From JBGPTF01 sp041490445 (lineage in GTDB: Bacteria > Acidobacteriota > Terriglobia > Acidiferrales > UBA7541): a stretch of DNA of 64,000 nt. Position 1 is the first letter of the stretch. Every line of letters begins with the position of its first letter. A program made the position numbers and the translations under genes. The stretch spans positions 186,001 through 250,000 of the forward strand of contig JBGPTF010000003.1 of NCBI GenBank assembly GCA_041490445.1, in the 5' to 3' direction. This document shows, piece after piece, positions 51,306 to 60,473 of the stretch. The notes below the pieces were generated by a model, which was not told the DNA's origin, searched no databases, and worked only from the letters and a program-made list of their open reading frames with translations.

Positions 51306-51965
51306 ATGGCGTATCATTTCGCGCGAATGGGCAAAGCAGCTCGTCATCCCATCACACACTGGATCGGCACGGGCGCCGGCTGGCTTCTGCGCCGAGTCGT
51401 CAGCGGCCTTGCCGCCACCGGCATCACGCCAAACATGCTCACGTTTTTCGCATTGGCCGTGAACGGCTGGGCCACGGTGCTGTTCGCGATGGGGAGATTT
51501 CACACCGCCGCCGCAGTGCTTTTTCTCGCAGGGTTTCTCGACATGGCGGATGGGCAGGTGGCCCGGCGCGTCGGCCGCGTGACGGCGTTCGGCGCGTTCC
51601 TCGACTCCACCCTCGACCGGTACTCCGACCTAGGTCTCTACATGGGGCTGGTCGTCTATTACGCCGTGATCGGCCGCACGTTCTACGTCGTCCTTGCCGG
51701 CATCGCGATGTCGAGCTCGTTCATGGTGAGCTATTCGCGTGCCCGCGCCGAATCGCTGATCCCCACCTGTAAGGTCGGCTTCATGGAGCGGCCGGAGCGT
51801 TTGGTGCTGCTGATTCTAGGAGGCGCATTCAATCGCATGGCCCCCGCCCTTTGGGTGATTGCAACGATCTCGACAATTACGGTGGTCCACCGGGTCGTCT
51901 ACACCTCGCAGGAAATTCGCGCCGGGCGCACGCTGCAATCGAGCCGCGCCGCCACTGACTCTTAA
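51306..51965 (+). CDS. CDP-alcohol phosphatidyltransferase
   Basis: A ~219-residue membrane enzyme that joins a CDP-activated lipid to an alcohol. The family motif is complete: DMADGQVARRVGRVTAFGAFLDSTLDRYSD, i.e. D-x2-D-G-x2-A-R-x8-G-x3-D-x3-D (shown as DMADGQVAR and GAFLDSTLD). About six helices. The alcohol acceptor (glycerophosphate, inositol phosphate or other) cannot be told. It is convergent with the acyltransferase gene and they overlap by 4 bases; with the lipid genes on the other strand it forms a phospholipid-headgroup neighbourhood. ATG 51306 or 51327. Confidence 0.87.
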   Translation: MAYHFARMGKAARHPITHWIGTGAGWLLRRVVSGLAATGITPNMLTFFALAVNGWATVLFAMGRFHTAAAVLFLAGFLDMADGQVARRVGRVTAFGAFLDSTLDRYSDLGLYMGLVVYYAVIGRTFYVVLAGIAMSSSFMVSYSRARAESLIPTCKVGFMERPERLVLLILGGAFNRMAPALWVIATISTITVVHRVVYTSQEIRAGRTLQSSRAATDS

Positions 51966-52699
51966 CCGCGCGCCTTCAGCGCTTCTTCCACCGGCTGCGT
52001 GACGATCTGCTGGACCCGCTCACGTAATTCTTCCACCTGGTCGCGCCGCAAATCCTTTGTCTCAATCGTGTCGTGCAGAAAAACGGTGATCTTCCCAGGA
52101 TAGATCATCCAGCCGCCGGTGCGATGAAAATCGAATGAGCCAACGATGCTCATCGGCACGATCGGCGCGCCGAATTGCTGCGCAATGCGAAAGATTCCCT
52201 TCTTGAATGGGCGGACGTGGCCGTCGCGCGTGCGCGAGCCTTCGGCAAACGCGATCAGGCTGATGCCGTCGTCGAGCGCCTTCTTGGTGCGACGAATCAT
52301 CTCTTCGAGCCCGGCGCGGCTGCTGTCGCCGGGCACGGGAATGTTGCCGAAGCGCTTCATCATCCAGCCGTAGGCCGGAATCTTGAAATGGGATTCCAGC
52401 TCGAAGCCGCGCACGAACTGCGGAATCGCGGAATAAACGACGAAGGCGTCGAAGATGTTCACGTGGTTGCAAACAAAAAGGCTCGTGCGCGCAGCGTCGA
52501 AGCCCGGAGCGCGGCGCACTTCGAACCCCACTCCGATCAGCCGAAGAACGTTGCGGAAGAACCAGCGCTGCGGCCCGTCGTTTTTCCGCGGATCGACGAA
52601 AACGGGCAGAAGCACCAGCAGGGAACAGACGACAAAGAAATGGACTCCGCTGACGGCCCAGAGCACCAGCGCGCGACAGATGAGATACAGCTTCTTCAT
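51962..52699 (-). CDS. PlsC-type 1-acylglycerol-3-phosphate acyltransferase
   Basis: A 245-residue membrane-bound acyltransferase with one N-terminal helix (CRALVLWAVSGVHFFVVCSLLVLL). The catalytic motif is NHVNIFDAF (HxxxxD) and the phosphate-binding motif is FAEGSRTRDG, both intact, with IVPMSIVGSF near the end. It should transfer an acyl chain onto a lysolipid or glycerol-phosphate backbone. Its start overlaps the lipid kinase stop by 4 bases (ATGA); the chain ACP, AMP ligase, kinase and acyltransferase is continuous on this strand. Met at 52699 begins the membrane helix. Confidence 0.92.
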   Translation of the reverse strand: MKKLYLICRALVLWAVSGVHFFVVCSLLVLLPVFVDPRKNDGPQRWFFRNVLRLIGVGFEVRRAPGFDAARTSLFVCNHVNIFDAFVVYSAIPQFVRGFELESHFKIPAYGWMMKRFGNIPVPGDSSRAGLEEMIRRTKKALDDGISLIAFAEGSRTRDGHVRPFKKGIFRIAQQFGAPIVPMSIVGSFDFHRTGGWMIYPGKITVFLHDTIETKDLRRDQVEELRERVQQIVTQPVEEALKARG

Positions 52700-53598
52700 A
52701 CGACGACATCCAGCGCTGCGGGAAGCACTTCGATCGCTTTGCAATCCAGCTCGAGGCTTTCGCCATCCACCATTACATCCACCGGGCCTTCCAGCGAAAA
52801 ATCAATCCGGCGCGCAGCGACGCGTGATGCAAGCGGATGCTGGATGTGCGTGCCATCGAAGAGCGTCCGGAAATTGCGCAAAAGTCCGATTCGGCCGATC
52901 GGTCCCCAGCGAATGAATTCGATCAGGCCATCGCTTGTGTCGGCCTGCGGCGCGATCATCATCTTGCCGCCGGTGAATTTCGAGTTGCTGAACGCGAGAA
53001 ACAAACACCGGTGCCGGTCGGGCTCGCCGGCGCTGTCCACCTGCAGCGGAAACGCTTGGCGATTGAGGCGCGCGAGGCACGTCAGCACACCCAGAACGTA
53101 GCCCAGTTCGCCGAGCCGCTTGAAGCGCCGATTGGTGACCGCGGCAACGTCCGCCGCAAAGCCGAGGGTCAGCAGATTGATGAAGTGCAGCACGCCCCCC
53201 GCGTGGGTCAGCCGCAACACGTCGCACGCGCGTCGCCGCCCGGCGAGCAGAATGGCGACAGATTGTTCCGCGCCGGGCGAGGCGAAATCGCGCAAAAAGG
53301 AATTGCCCGTGCCGAGCGGTAGAAACGCGAGCGCAGGCCGTTCGGACAATTTATCGCGCGGGAAAAGGCCGTTCACGATTTCATACGCGGTGCCGTCGCC
53401 GCCGACAGCGACGAATTGGCGGAATCCGCGCTCGTAGGCGTCGCGCACGAGCCCGATCCCCTGGCCGGGACGAGTTGTCTCCGCGGCCTCGATTTCCAAC
53501 CCAGCCTGGCGCAAACGAGTGAGCGCCGCAGGCGCCATTTTCCCGCAGCGGCCCCCGCCCGCCGCTGGGTTCACCACCGCGAAGAATCGCGTCTTCAC
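52696..53598 (-). CDS. Diacylglycerol/lipid kinase, DagK/YegS type
   Basis: A 300-residue soluble lipid kinase. FAVVNPAAGGGRCGK, the nucleotide motif AVGGDGTAYEIVNGLF, LPLGTGNSFLRDF and the C-terminal beta domain with VDVMVDGESLELD are characteristic. It should phosphorylate diacylglycerol, sphingoid bases or another alcohol lipid. Four-base overlaps link it to the acyltransferase gene downstream and to the AMP ligase gene upstream, implying one transcript and a shared pathway. Confidence 0.92.
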   Translation of the reverse strand: MKTRFFAVVNPAAGGGRCGKMAPAALTRLRQAGLEIEAAETTRPGQGIGLVRDAYERGFRQFVAVGGDGTAYEIVNGLFPRDKLSERPALAFLPLGTGNSFLRDFASPGAEQSVAILLAGRRRACDVLRLTHAGGVLHFINLLTLGFAADVAAVTNRRFKRLGELGYVLGVLTCLARLNRQAFPLQVDSAGEPDRHRCLFLAFSNSKFTGGKMMIAPQADTSDGLIEFIRWGPIGRIGLLRNFRTLFDGTHIQHPLASRVAARRIDFSLEGPVDVMVDGESLELDCKAIEVLPAALDVVV

Positions 53599-55304
53599 AG
53601 AGCGACCACTGCCGAGCGGTCAAGATGCCTGCGGAGTTCTTCCGCCAACACCAGCCGCTTGATTTTGAGCGATGCCGTGCGGGGGAAATCGTGTTCCCAG
53701 ACAACGTAGCCGCTGAGCCGTTTGTAGTTCAGCAAGCGGCGATTACGTTCGTTCAGATCGGCGCGCAGGCGCTCGTTCATAGTCTGTCCCGCGTCCGGGT
53801 GCAGCACGATGACGAGCTGCTCGCCGACCATCGTGTGTTGCGGCCAGATGTAGTTTGCGGCGAACACGCAAAACTCCTTCACCGGCAGGCCTTCGAAAAA
53901 CGTCTCGATGTCTTCGGGATAAACGTTTTTCCCCTCGGCGGTAACAATCATGTTCTTCTTGCGCCCGAAGAGTTGCAGGTGCCCCGTCTCGTCGAGCCGC
54001 CCCAGATCGCCCGTCAGTAGCCAGCCGTCCACAATCGTTTCCGCAGTCAGTTCCGGGTCATCGAGGTACTGCGCCATCACCGTCTTGCTGCGCAACGCCA
54101 CTTCTCCGATGCCTTCCGCATCCGGTTCGAGGATTCTCACTTCCATGCCGGGCAGCGGCCTGCCAACTGTGTCCGGCCGAAATGGGCGGAAATCATTCAG
54201 CGTGATCGCCGTCCCCGCTTCGGTAAGCCCATATGCATTGCCGACCAGGATGCCGAGATCGTAGAAGAATTGCAGCGTCGCGGGCTCGGTAAATGCGCCG
54301 CCCACGAAAAGCGCGCGAAGCTCGCCACCGAATGCCTGATGGACAGCAGGCAACAGCAAGCGGCTCAGCCACAGATGCGGCCGTCGCCCCGTCAGCGCCC
54401 GATTCAGCGCAATCATTCTGTCGAGCAACCAGCGCTTCCTCCGGGGCAGCTCCGCGAACCTCTGACGAAGCCCTCGCTCGATGTTTTTGAGCACCAGCGG
54501 CACCAGGGTCATGTAAGTGATTTTGAAGCGCGGGAATGCCTCGCGAATGTATTCGGGCCGCAGCGTGCGCAGATAAACAACTGCCGCGCCGCAGGTGAAC
54601 GGGCCGATAAAACCGACCATGAAATCAATGGCGTGGTTTGTCGGCAAAATGCTCAGGTAACGCACGCCGGGCCAAAAAGGGTAGAGCGCCGTCAGCGCGA
54701 TACACTGCTCGAGATAATTCTCGTGCGTCATCACGCATCCCTTCGGCCGGCCTCCGGTGCCCGAAGAGTAGACGATGCTCGCCCAATCGCTCCGTGCGCG
54801 CGGAACGAATGCCGGCTCGCCACTCCTTTTGAATTCTTCCCAGCGGAATGCGCCGGAAAGATCCGCGTTCGCGGGCGCTTCGGCAACAAGCACGATGCGC
54901 ATTTTCTTTCCGGCGAATGCGGGTTCCTGAATGATCGCGCGCCAGAGGTGATATTCGGTGATCAAAACGTCTGCATGGGAATGTGCCAAGAGCTGCAGTT
55001 GCTCGGCGGCCGTCAGCTTGTAATCGAGCGGTACCAACACGCCGCCACGATAGAAAATCGCGTAGGCGGAAATCAGCCATTTCGACTGATTCGTCATGAT
55101 GATCGCGGCGCGGCTGCCTGCCCCGAAGCCGCGCTCTGCGAGTGCGCCAGCGAACGGCAGCGCGGCTTCCTTGAATTGACCGTAGGTGAGCCGGCAATTC
55201 TCCCGCTCGCGGTCCGCTTCGATCAGGCAAACTTCGCCGGACCACCGTTCCAGCGCATCCCGCAGCGCTTCACCGAGCGAATCGTATTCTCTGAGATCGA
55301 GCAT
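53595..55304 (-). CDS. AMP-dependent acyl-CoA/acyl-ACP synthetase (1)
   Basis: A 569-residue ANL-family adenylating enzyme. P-loop IVYSSGTGGRPKGCVMTHEN, adenine motif NAYGLTEAGTAI, TGDLGRLDETGHLQLFGRKKNMIVTAEGKNVYPEDIE (key parts TGDLGR and GRKKN) and the C-terminal catalytic Lys in ASLKIKR are all seen. It would activate a fatty acid and load it onto CoA or onto the ACP encoded just upstream (109 bases away), which is the likeliest acceptor. Overlaps the lipid kinase gene by 4 bases. Confidence 0.9.
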   Translation of the reverse strand: MLDLREYDSLGEALRDALERWSGEVCLIEADRERENCRLTYGQFKEAALPFAGALAERGFGAGSRAAIIMTNQSKWLISAYAIFYRGGVLVPLDYKLTAAEQLQLLAHSHADVLITEYHLWRAIIQEPAFAGKKMRIVLVAEAPANADLSGAFRWEEFKRSGEPAFVPRARSDWASIVYSSGTGGRPKGCVMTHENYLEQCIALTALYPFWPGVRYLSILPTNHAIDFMVGFIGPFTCGAAVVYLRTLRPEYIREAFPRFKITYMTLVPLVLKNIERGLRQRFAELPRRKRWLLDRMIALNRALTGRRPHLWLSRLLLPAVHQAFGGELRALFVGGAFTEPATLQFFYDLGILVGNAYGLTEAGTAITLNDFRPFRPDTVGRPLPGMEVRILEPDAEGIGEVALRSKTVMAQYLDDPELTAETIVDGWLLTGDLGRLDETGHLQLFGRKKNMIVTAEGKNVYPEDIETFFEGLPVKEFCVFAANYIWPQHTMVGEQLVIVLHPDAGQTMNERLRADLNERNRRLLNYKRLSGYVVWEHDFPRTASLKIKRLVLAEELRRHLDRSAVVAL

Positions 55305-55413
55305 AAACGATCAGTTGTCGAGCCACACGGTCTTAGGCAAATCAGTGCATTCTACCTGAGACCATACCTCTTGTGTCTCAGTGGGCTCAGTGTCTCTGCG
55401 GCTGGATTGGTTC

Positions 55414-55656
55414 TCACAGGCGGGACTGGATGCGCTGGGCGAGGGTGCGGAAGTCGCTCACGCCTTGCAGTTCGTAATCCGGCAGCTCCACGTGGAAATG
55501 ATTCTCAATTCGCGTGAGCAGGTCGAGCGCTTGCAGACTATCGATGCCAAGTTCCTTGAAAAAGTCGTCGTCGGGCGAAAGTTTTTCGCGCGGCACTTTG
55601 AAATGCGCCGCGGCGAGGTCGAGAACTTCGTTCAGCGTGCTATTGAGCGGTGGCAT
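55414..55656 (-). CDS. Acyl carrier protein
   Basis: An 80-residue stand-alone ACP with DDDFFKELGIDSLQALDLLTRIENHF, where the Ser in GIDSLQ receives the phosphopantetheine arm. It is distinct from the housekeeping acpP type in its surroundings: no fab genes are nearby, but two adenylating enzymes, an acyltransferase and reductase-like SDRs are. ATG 55656 is chosen although its GAGGAG is close; a TTG at 55677 is an alternative. TATAAT at 55679-55684 (minus strand) could be its promoter's -10 box. Confidence 0.93.
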   Translation of the reverse strand: MPPLNSTLNEVLDLAAAHFKVPREKLSPDDDFFKELGIDSLQALDLLTRIENHFHVELPDYELQGVSDFRTLAQRIQSRL

Positions 55657-55826
55657 CAACTCCTCGAATCCATACAATTATAGCAGCAGTGTAAACGGTG
55701 ACCCTTCAGCCTGCCAGCTTCCATTCCGCACAGGAAAACGACCCCGGCGAGAATGCGCCTCGTTGCAATGAAGTTGCCGATTCCCGCCAGGATCTCCGTT
55801 TCGTGCAACCCTGCTGTATCATCCCG

Positions 55827-57911
55827 TCATTTCAGAGAATCAACAATCCAGCCGACCCAACGGCGGTACACGTCCATCACGCGCACGGGATCGCTTGGAA
55901 AATGGCCGCGCACCGGATAGGCGAAGAACCGCGTGGTCACTCCGTTGTCCTTGAGCGCGTGATAGAGCTCGTAGGACTGTGTCACCGTCACGCGAAAATC
56001 GCCCGTATCGGAAAGAATGAGCGTCGGCGTCCTGATCTGCGGCGCGTACGTGATCGGCGACTGTTCGCGGTAATCCTTCATGTTGTCGCCCACCCAGGGC
56101 GAGCCCTTGAAAATGAAGCGCTCGCGGACGTTGAAGTCCGCCAGATTGTACTGGTCCACCATGTTCGTCACCGCGGCACCGGCCACCGCCACCTTCCAGA
56201 TGTGGTAATGGCCAATCATCCAGGTGGTCATGTAGCCGCCGTAGGACCAGCCGGAGACGGCGATCCTCGACTCATCGATCGAGACGTGCTTCTTCAGCGC
56301 CTCGAGGCCGGCCATCACGTCGCGGCCGGGGCCGTCCCCGGCGTCGTTCCAGATGGCGTGCTCGTACTTGTTGCCGAGATTGTCGCTGCCGCGATAATTC
56401 GGCTCGAAAACGACGTAGTCGTGCGCGGCGAAAAGCTGTCCAAGAAGGTTGAAGTTCGTCGCGGACGCCGCGCGCGGCCCTCCATGAATCACCAGCACGA
56501 GCGGATATTTCTTGTCCTTCGAGAAGCCCGGCGGATACAGGATGATTCCATCCTCCTGAAACCCGTCCGGGCCGTGCCAGTCGAACTCCTCTGTTTTCCC
56601 GAGGTCGAGCGCGGCAATCTCATGGTTGAAGTCGGTAAGGCGCTTCGGCGCTGCGTCGGGGGAGGACATGTAATAAATCTCGGTGGGCTGATTCGGCGCG
56701 CTGCCGGAAAACGCGATGGCGCCATTACGGCTCACGTCCACGTCCACCCAGAACGACCACGAAGGATTCACGTCTCCGAGATTCAGCTTCCTGGCCGATC
56801 CATTCAGCGGTTGCAGCCACATCGCCACGCGCCCCGCATCGTGTCCTCCAACGAGGAGCGATTTCCCGTCCGGCATCCAGCTCGCGCGCAGGAGGTTGCG
56901 GTCAATGCCTTCCGTGACGCTCTTGCCGTCGCCGCCCGCAGCCGGAGTAACCCACATCTCGTTTTCATAGCCCGACTGGCCCTCGCGCGGATACCAGTAG
57001 ACGATCTGCGAGCCATCCGGCGAGTACAGGCCGTAGCCCTCGAACATTTCGTGCGACGTCAGCTTCCTCATTTCTCCCGTTTCGACATTGAGGATCTGCA
57101 AAGTAGAAAGCTCGGAATCCCCGATATGCGGATTCGCGCGTTTTGTAATCACCAGGAACTTGCCGTCCGGCGACCAGGACAGCGGCGAACTCGGCGAGCT
57201 GGGCGGATTGCTTCTCGGCAAACTCCAGGTCCCGGACGTCAGCCGGCGCCCCGGGCCGCCCTCGGCAGAAACCAGCCAGACGTGCGAGGGCAGTGCGGCC
57301 GAAGTAGCCAGGTATTCGTCGTCGCCCACTTCGAAGGCGTCGTTGTGCTTCTCGATCTCTTTCTTGTTCTCGGGCTCGTCGCCCGTGACGTAAGCGATGT
57401 CGTTGCCATTGGGCCGCCAAGCGAACTGCTCGACGCCGTTCGGTGCATCGCTGATCTTCCGCGGGTCGCCGCCGTTCATCGGCAGAATGAAGATCTGGTG
57501 TTTCTCCGCCTTGCCGGTCATCGCCTCGGCGAGGAATGCGATCCGGTCGCCGGAAGGCGACCAGTGTGGCGAGTCGGCACCCTTGCGCTCAAAGGTAAGC
57601 GCGCGCTGCGCCCCGGTGCCAATGTCAATCAGCAGCAGCTCGGTGTCCTGCCGGTCCTGTTCCATGTTCACGCGTGATACGACGCAGACGATGGATTTGT
57701 TGTCCGGCGAAATCTGCGGGTCCGACACGCTGACGACCTTCGCCATGTCGGCCAGCTCGATCCGCCGGGATTGAGCGGTGACGCTCCGGGTCGCGAGCGG
57801 AGCGGATACTCCGATTGCGATCAGAAAGAAGATGGCCGATGTTGTTAGCAGACGAGACCGCCGTGTCTCTTGGCGCCGGGCATTGTCAACCGCCGCTGCG
57901 GGTTTGTTCAT
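55827..57911 (-). CDS. S9 family peptidase (dipeptidyl/acylaminoacyl peptidase)
   Basis: A 694-residue exported serine peptidase. Signal region (LLTTSAIFFLIAIGVSAPLA), a beta-propeller of WD-like repeats (SPHWSPSGDRIAFLAE, LSWSPDGKFLVIT, YGLYSPDGSQIVYW), then an alpha/beta-hydrolase domain with catalytic Ser near 556 (SGWSYGGY), Asp near 634 (SDTGDF) and His near 669 (VRGHFPSDP). Active-site residues are complete. It would cleave peptides in the periplasm. It interrupts the lipid genes between the enoyl-CoA hydratase and the ACP; no direct role in lipid synthesis is suggested. Confidence 0.92.
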   Translation of the reverse strand: MNKPAAAVDNARRQETRRSRLLTTSAIFFLIAIGVSAPLATRSVTAQSRRIELADMAKVVSVSDPQISPDNKSIVCVVSRVNMEQDRQDTELLLIDIGTGAQRALTFERKGADSPHWSPSGDRIAFLAEAMTGKAEKHQIFILPMNGGDPRKISDAPNGVEQFAWRPNGNDIAYVTGDEPENKKEIEKHNDAFEVGDDEYLATSAALPSHVWLVSAEGGPGRRLTSGTWSLPRSNPPSSPSSPLSWSPDGKFLVITKRANPHIGDSELSTLQILNVETGEMRKLTSHEMFEGYGLYSPDGSQIVYWYPREGQSGYENEMWVTPAAGGDGKSVTEGIDRNLLRASWMPDGKSLLVGGHDAGRVAMWLQPLNGSARKLNLGDVNPSWSFWVDVDVSRNGAIAFSGSAPNQPTEIYYMSSPDAAPKRLTDFNHEIAALDLGKTEEFDWHGPDGFQEDGIILYPPGFSKDKKYPLVLVIHGGPRAASATNFNLLGQLFAAHDYVVFEPNYRGSDNLGNKYEHAIWNDAGDGPGRDVMAGLEALKKHVSIDESRIAVSGWSYGGYMTTWMIGHYHIWKVAVAGAAVTNMVDQYNLADFNVRERFIFKGSPWVGDNMKDYREQSPITYAPQIRTPTLILSDTGDFRVTVTQSYELYHALKDNGVTTRFFAYPVRGHFPSDPVRVMDVYRRWVGWIVDSLK

Positions 57912-57947
57912 AACTCTTCATCTCCCTCCTGGGAACACAGAATCCTC

Positions 57948-58751
57948 TTACGGCAAGTAGGGAAGCACTTCCGCGCTTTCGACAAACTTGCGCAGGTTCG
58001 TCTCCACCGACGGCTGCGCTAAGAGCTGGCAGAAAATGTCGATCTCGCGCCGCAGCTCTTCGTACGGGATGGGCTTGATGAACTCTTTCGCTGCCGCAGC
58101 CGTCTTCCGGTCGAATTTCTTGATCTGCGCCGCCGTGGCTCGCGCCAGCTTCAGCGCTTCGCCTTCCGCCGCGACCTGGCTCACAAGCCCGGCGGCTTGC
58201 GCCTTGGTCGCATTGATGCTCCGCCCGGTGAGCAGCAAGTCGCGCACGATGGCGTTGCCTACGTCGCGCTTCAGCCGCGGAATCCCGCCGAAGCCGGGCA
58301 CCAGACCCAATCGCAGTTCGGGAAAGCAGAAACGCGCCATCTTGTCGGCGATAATCAGGTCGCAGGCGAGCGCCAGCTCGAAGCCGCCGCCGAACGTCAC
58401 GCCGTGGACAGCGGCAATCGTCGTGAGCGGCGAGGCGTCAATCGTATTCAGCACGTGATGAATCCGCGTGAGAAAATCGCGCACGCTGGCCACGCGCTCC
58501 GCCACAGGCAGATCCTTCGAACGCGAGTACAACTCGCGGAGATCGGCGCCCGCGCAGAAGCCGGCTTCGAGCGTGCTGTAGAGGACGACGACGCTCGCTT
58601 CGCCGGCCGCGGCTTCGAGCGCCGCAGCGAAGCGTTCCAGTTCTGCCAGCGTCGCCGAGCCGATTTCGTTGCACGGCGTGCGATGGAGCTCGACCTCCAC
58701 CACGCCCTCGACCAATTCCCAGGAGACTGTTTCGCCTCGAAATTGCTTCAT
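57948..58751 (-). CDS. Enoyl-CoA hydratase/isomerase family protein
   Basis: A 267-residue crotonase-fold enzyme. Oxyanion-hole regions AGFCAGADLRELYSR and HGVTFGGGFELALACD are intact, and FPELRLGLVPGFGGIPRL carries the Glu/Gly-rich active-site loop. Hydratase, isomerase or dehydratase action on an acyl-thioester is expected; exact reaction unknown. It lies between the S9 peptidase and a fatty-acyl ligase, in the same direction, and may act on the chain built by this cluster. Confidence 0.9.
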   Translation of the reverse strand: MKQFRGETVSWELVEGVVEVELHRTPCNEIGSATLAELERFAAALEAAAGEASVVVLYSTLEAGFCAGADLRELYSRSKDLPVAERVASVRDFLTRIHHVLNTIDASPLTTIAAVHGVTFGGGFELALACDLIIADKMARFCFPELRLGLVPGFGGIPRLKRDVGNAIVRDLLLTGRSINATKAQAAGLVSQVAAEGEALKLARATAAQIKKFDRKTAAAAKEFIKPIPYEELRREIDIFCQLLAQPSVETNLRKFVESAEVLPYLP

Positions 58752-58823
58752 GTGCAGCCCCTACACTATCCACCGCCCGCCCGCTCGGCAACAGTTTTGA
58801 ACAAAGCCGCGCGCCCTTGCGTC

Positions 58824-60473
58824 TCAGGCCTGCGAACTGCGGTACAGCCCCTCGATCACGTCGTGAAGTTGCTCCGCAATCATCGCGCGCTTCAGCTTGC
58901 CGTTGGCCGCCAACAAGCCGTTCTCGATCGTGAAAAGATCCGGCGCGGCGTGAAAGGACCGGACCTGCTTGTAATGCGGAAGCCCGGCATTGAGCTCTCC
59001 AATTGCCGCAATGACGCGCTCTCGCGACACATCGCCGCTGATCACGGCCGCCAGGTATCCTCGATTGTCGCCCACAAGCATCACTTGCTGCGCGCCGGCG
59101 AGCGAGCGCAACAGGGCATCTTCGAGCGGTTCCGGCGCCACGTTGTGCCCAGATTTCAGAATGATCAGGTCCTTCAGCCGCCCGCTGATGCGCCAGTTAC
59201 CTGCGGCATCCAGTTCACCTTGATCGCCGGTATGAAACCAGCCTCCTTCGAGTGCCTTGGCGGTCGCTTCCGGCCGATTCCAATACTTGGGAAAAACATT
59301 CGGCCCACGGACCAGAATTTCGTCGTTTTCCCCGAGCTTCATTTCGATTCCCGGTATGGCCGGGCCGACGAAGCCGGGCTCGACGCGCTTCGGATCATCG
59401 AGCGTGCAGATCGCCGTGGTCTCGGTGAGGCCATACACCTGCAGCACGGGGAGGCCCAGCATGAAATAGAAAAGCTGTGTCTCCAGTGCGAGCGGCGCCG
59501 ACCCGCAAATCAAGGCGCGCAGTTGAGGTCCGAGGCGCTGGCGGATCTTGCGGAAAACAAACGCGTGCGCCAGCGACAGCCAAAGCGGGTCCCTCGGCTG
59601 GGCCTGCTGCTCGCGTAGACGAAACCACGCTGCTCTGCCGTTCACAAATAGCTTTTTCGCGAGTCCTCCGCGCTGCTGCACCTGCTCTTCGATTCGGGCG
59701 CGCATTCTTTCGAGCAGCGTCGGCACGTTCAAAAAATAATTTGGCGCGGCGAGCGCAATCTCGTCGGGGAGTTTCGACAGATCGGTCGAGAGGGCCAGAA
59801 TGCTTGACCGTGAGAGGCACGTCAGCAGCAATATCCAGGACCCCGCGAAGCAAAAGGGCAGATAGTGGAAGACACGATCGGGGACCGCGCGCGGGCCCAT
59901 CAATTGATCCAGCCGCCCGTTCGTGCAGCCTAGCATGAATCTCACATTCCCCGCATTCAACACCACACCCTTGGGCTCTCCGGAAGTTCCAGAAGTGTAA
60001 ATGATTGTGACCGGATCACCGTCGGCAAGCTGCCGCGGCGCTTCCGCCGTCGCCAAACTTGCGGGGGCCGCAAACACTTCCTCGAACAGGCAAATACGCG
60101 GCGCCCCGGCCCACTGCGCCGCCACCGCATCGCGCAGTTGCGCGTCCCCGCAACAAATCATCGCCGGCGCGCAGTCCTTCATCATCGCAACGAGCTCGCC
60201 CGGCGCCTGCCGCGCGTAGAGCGGCACGGCGATGCTCCCTTCCGCCATCATCGCGAGATCGAGCGCCACCCAGCGAATGCCGTTCGGCGCCAGCAGGGCG
60301 CACCGATCGCCCTTGCGCACCCCTGCCTTGTGCAGGAACTCGCGCGCTCCCTGGATGGAGGCCAGCAGGCGATCCCCGTTCGCGGACACCACCTTTGGGC
60401 CGTGAATTTCCTGGAGGACCGGCTCTCCCGCCGCCTTGCACAGCCGGTGAAACATTGTGTCGAGAAAGCTCAT
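58824..60473 (-). CDS. AMP-dependent long-chain acyl-CoA synthetase (2)
   Basis: A 549-residue ANL adenylating enzyme, less close to the one at 53595 than a recent paralogue would be. P-loop VTIIYTSGTSGEPKGVVL, adenine motif LQVYGLTETTAI, TGDQGELDAAGNWRISGRLKD and C-terminal catalytic Lys in ANGKLKR. FACL/FadD-type: it makes acyl-AMP and then acyl-CoA or acyl-ACP. Overlaps the pyruvyl transferase-like gene by 4 bases, so it is translationally coupled to it. Confidence 0.9.
   Translation of the reverse strand: MSFLDTMFHRLCKAAGEPVLQEIHGPKVVSANGDRLLASIQGAREFLHKAGVRKGDRCALLAPNGIRWVALDLAMMAEGSIAVPLYARQAPGELVAMMKDCAPAMICCGDAQLRDAVAAQWAGAPRICLFEEVFAAPASLATAEAPRQLADGDPVTIIYTSGTSGEPKGVVLNAGNVRFMLGCTNGRLDQLMGPRAVPDRVFHYLPFCFAGSWILLLTCLSRSSILALSTDLSKLPDEIALAAPNYFLNVPTLLERMRARIEEQVQQRGGLAKKLFVNGRAAWFRLREQQAQPRDPLWLSLAHAFVFRKIRQRLGPQLRALICGSAPLALETQLFYFMLGLPVLQVYGLTETTAICTLDDPKRVEPGFVGPAIPGIEMKLGENDEILVRGPNVFPKYWNRPEATAKALEGGWFHTGDQGELDAAGNWRISGRLKDLIILKSGHNVAPEPLEDALLRSLAGAQQVMLVGDNRGYLAAVISGDVSRERVIAAIGELNAGLPHYKQVRSFHAAPDLFTIENGLLAANGKLKRAMIAEQLHDVIEGLYRSSQA

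Noticed and set aside
55679..55720. Full sigma-70 promoter for the ACP gene
   Set aside because: TATAAT is exact, but no -35 hexamer is found at 16-18 bases; only mentioned in the ACP entry.
55698..57677. Long plus-strand open frame (659 residues) opposite the S9 peptidase gene
   Set aside because: It is the antisense of a clear S9 peptidase with intact catalytic residues; Arg/His-rich composition is typical of shadow frames.
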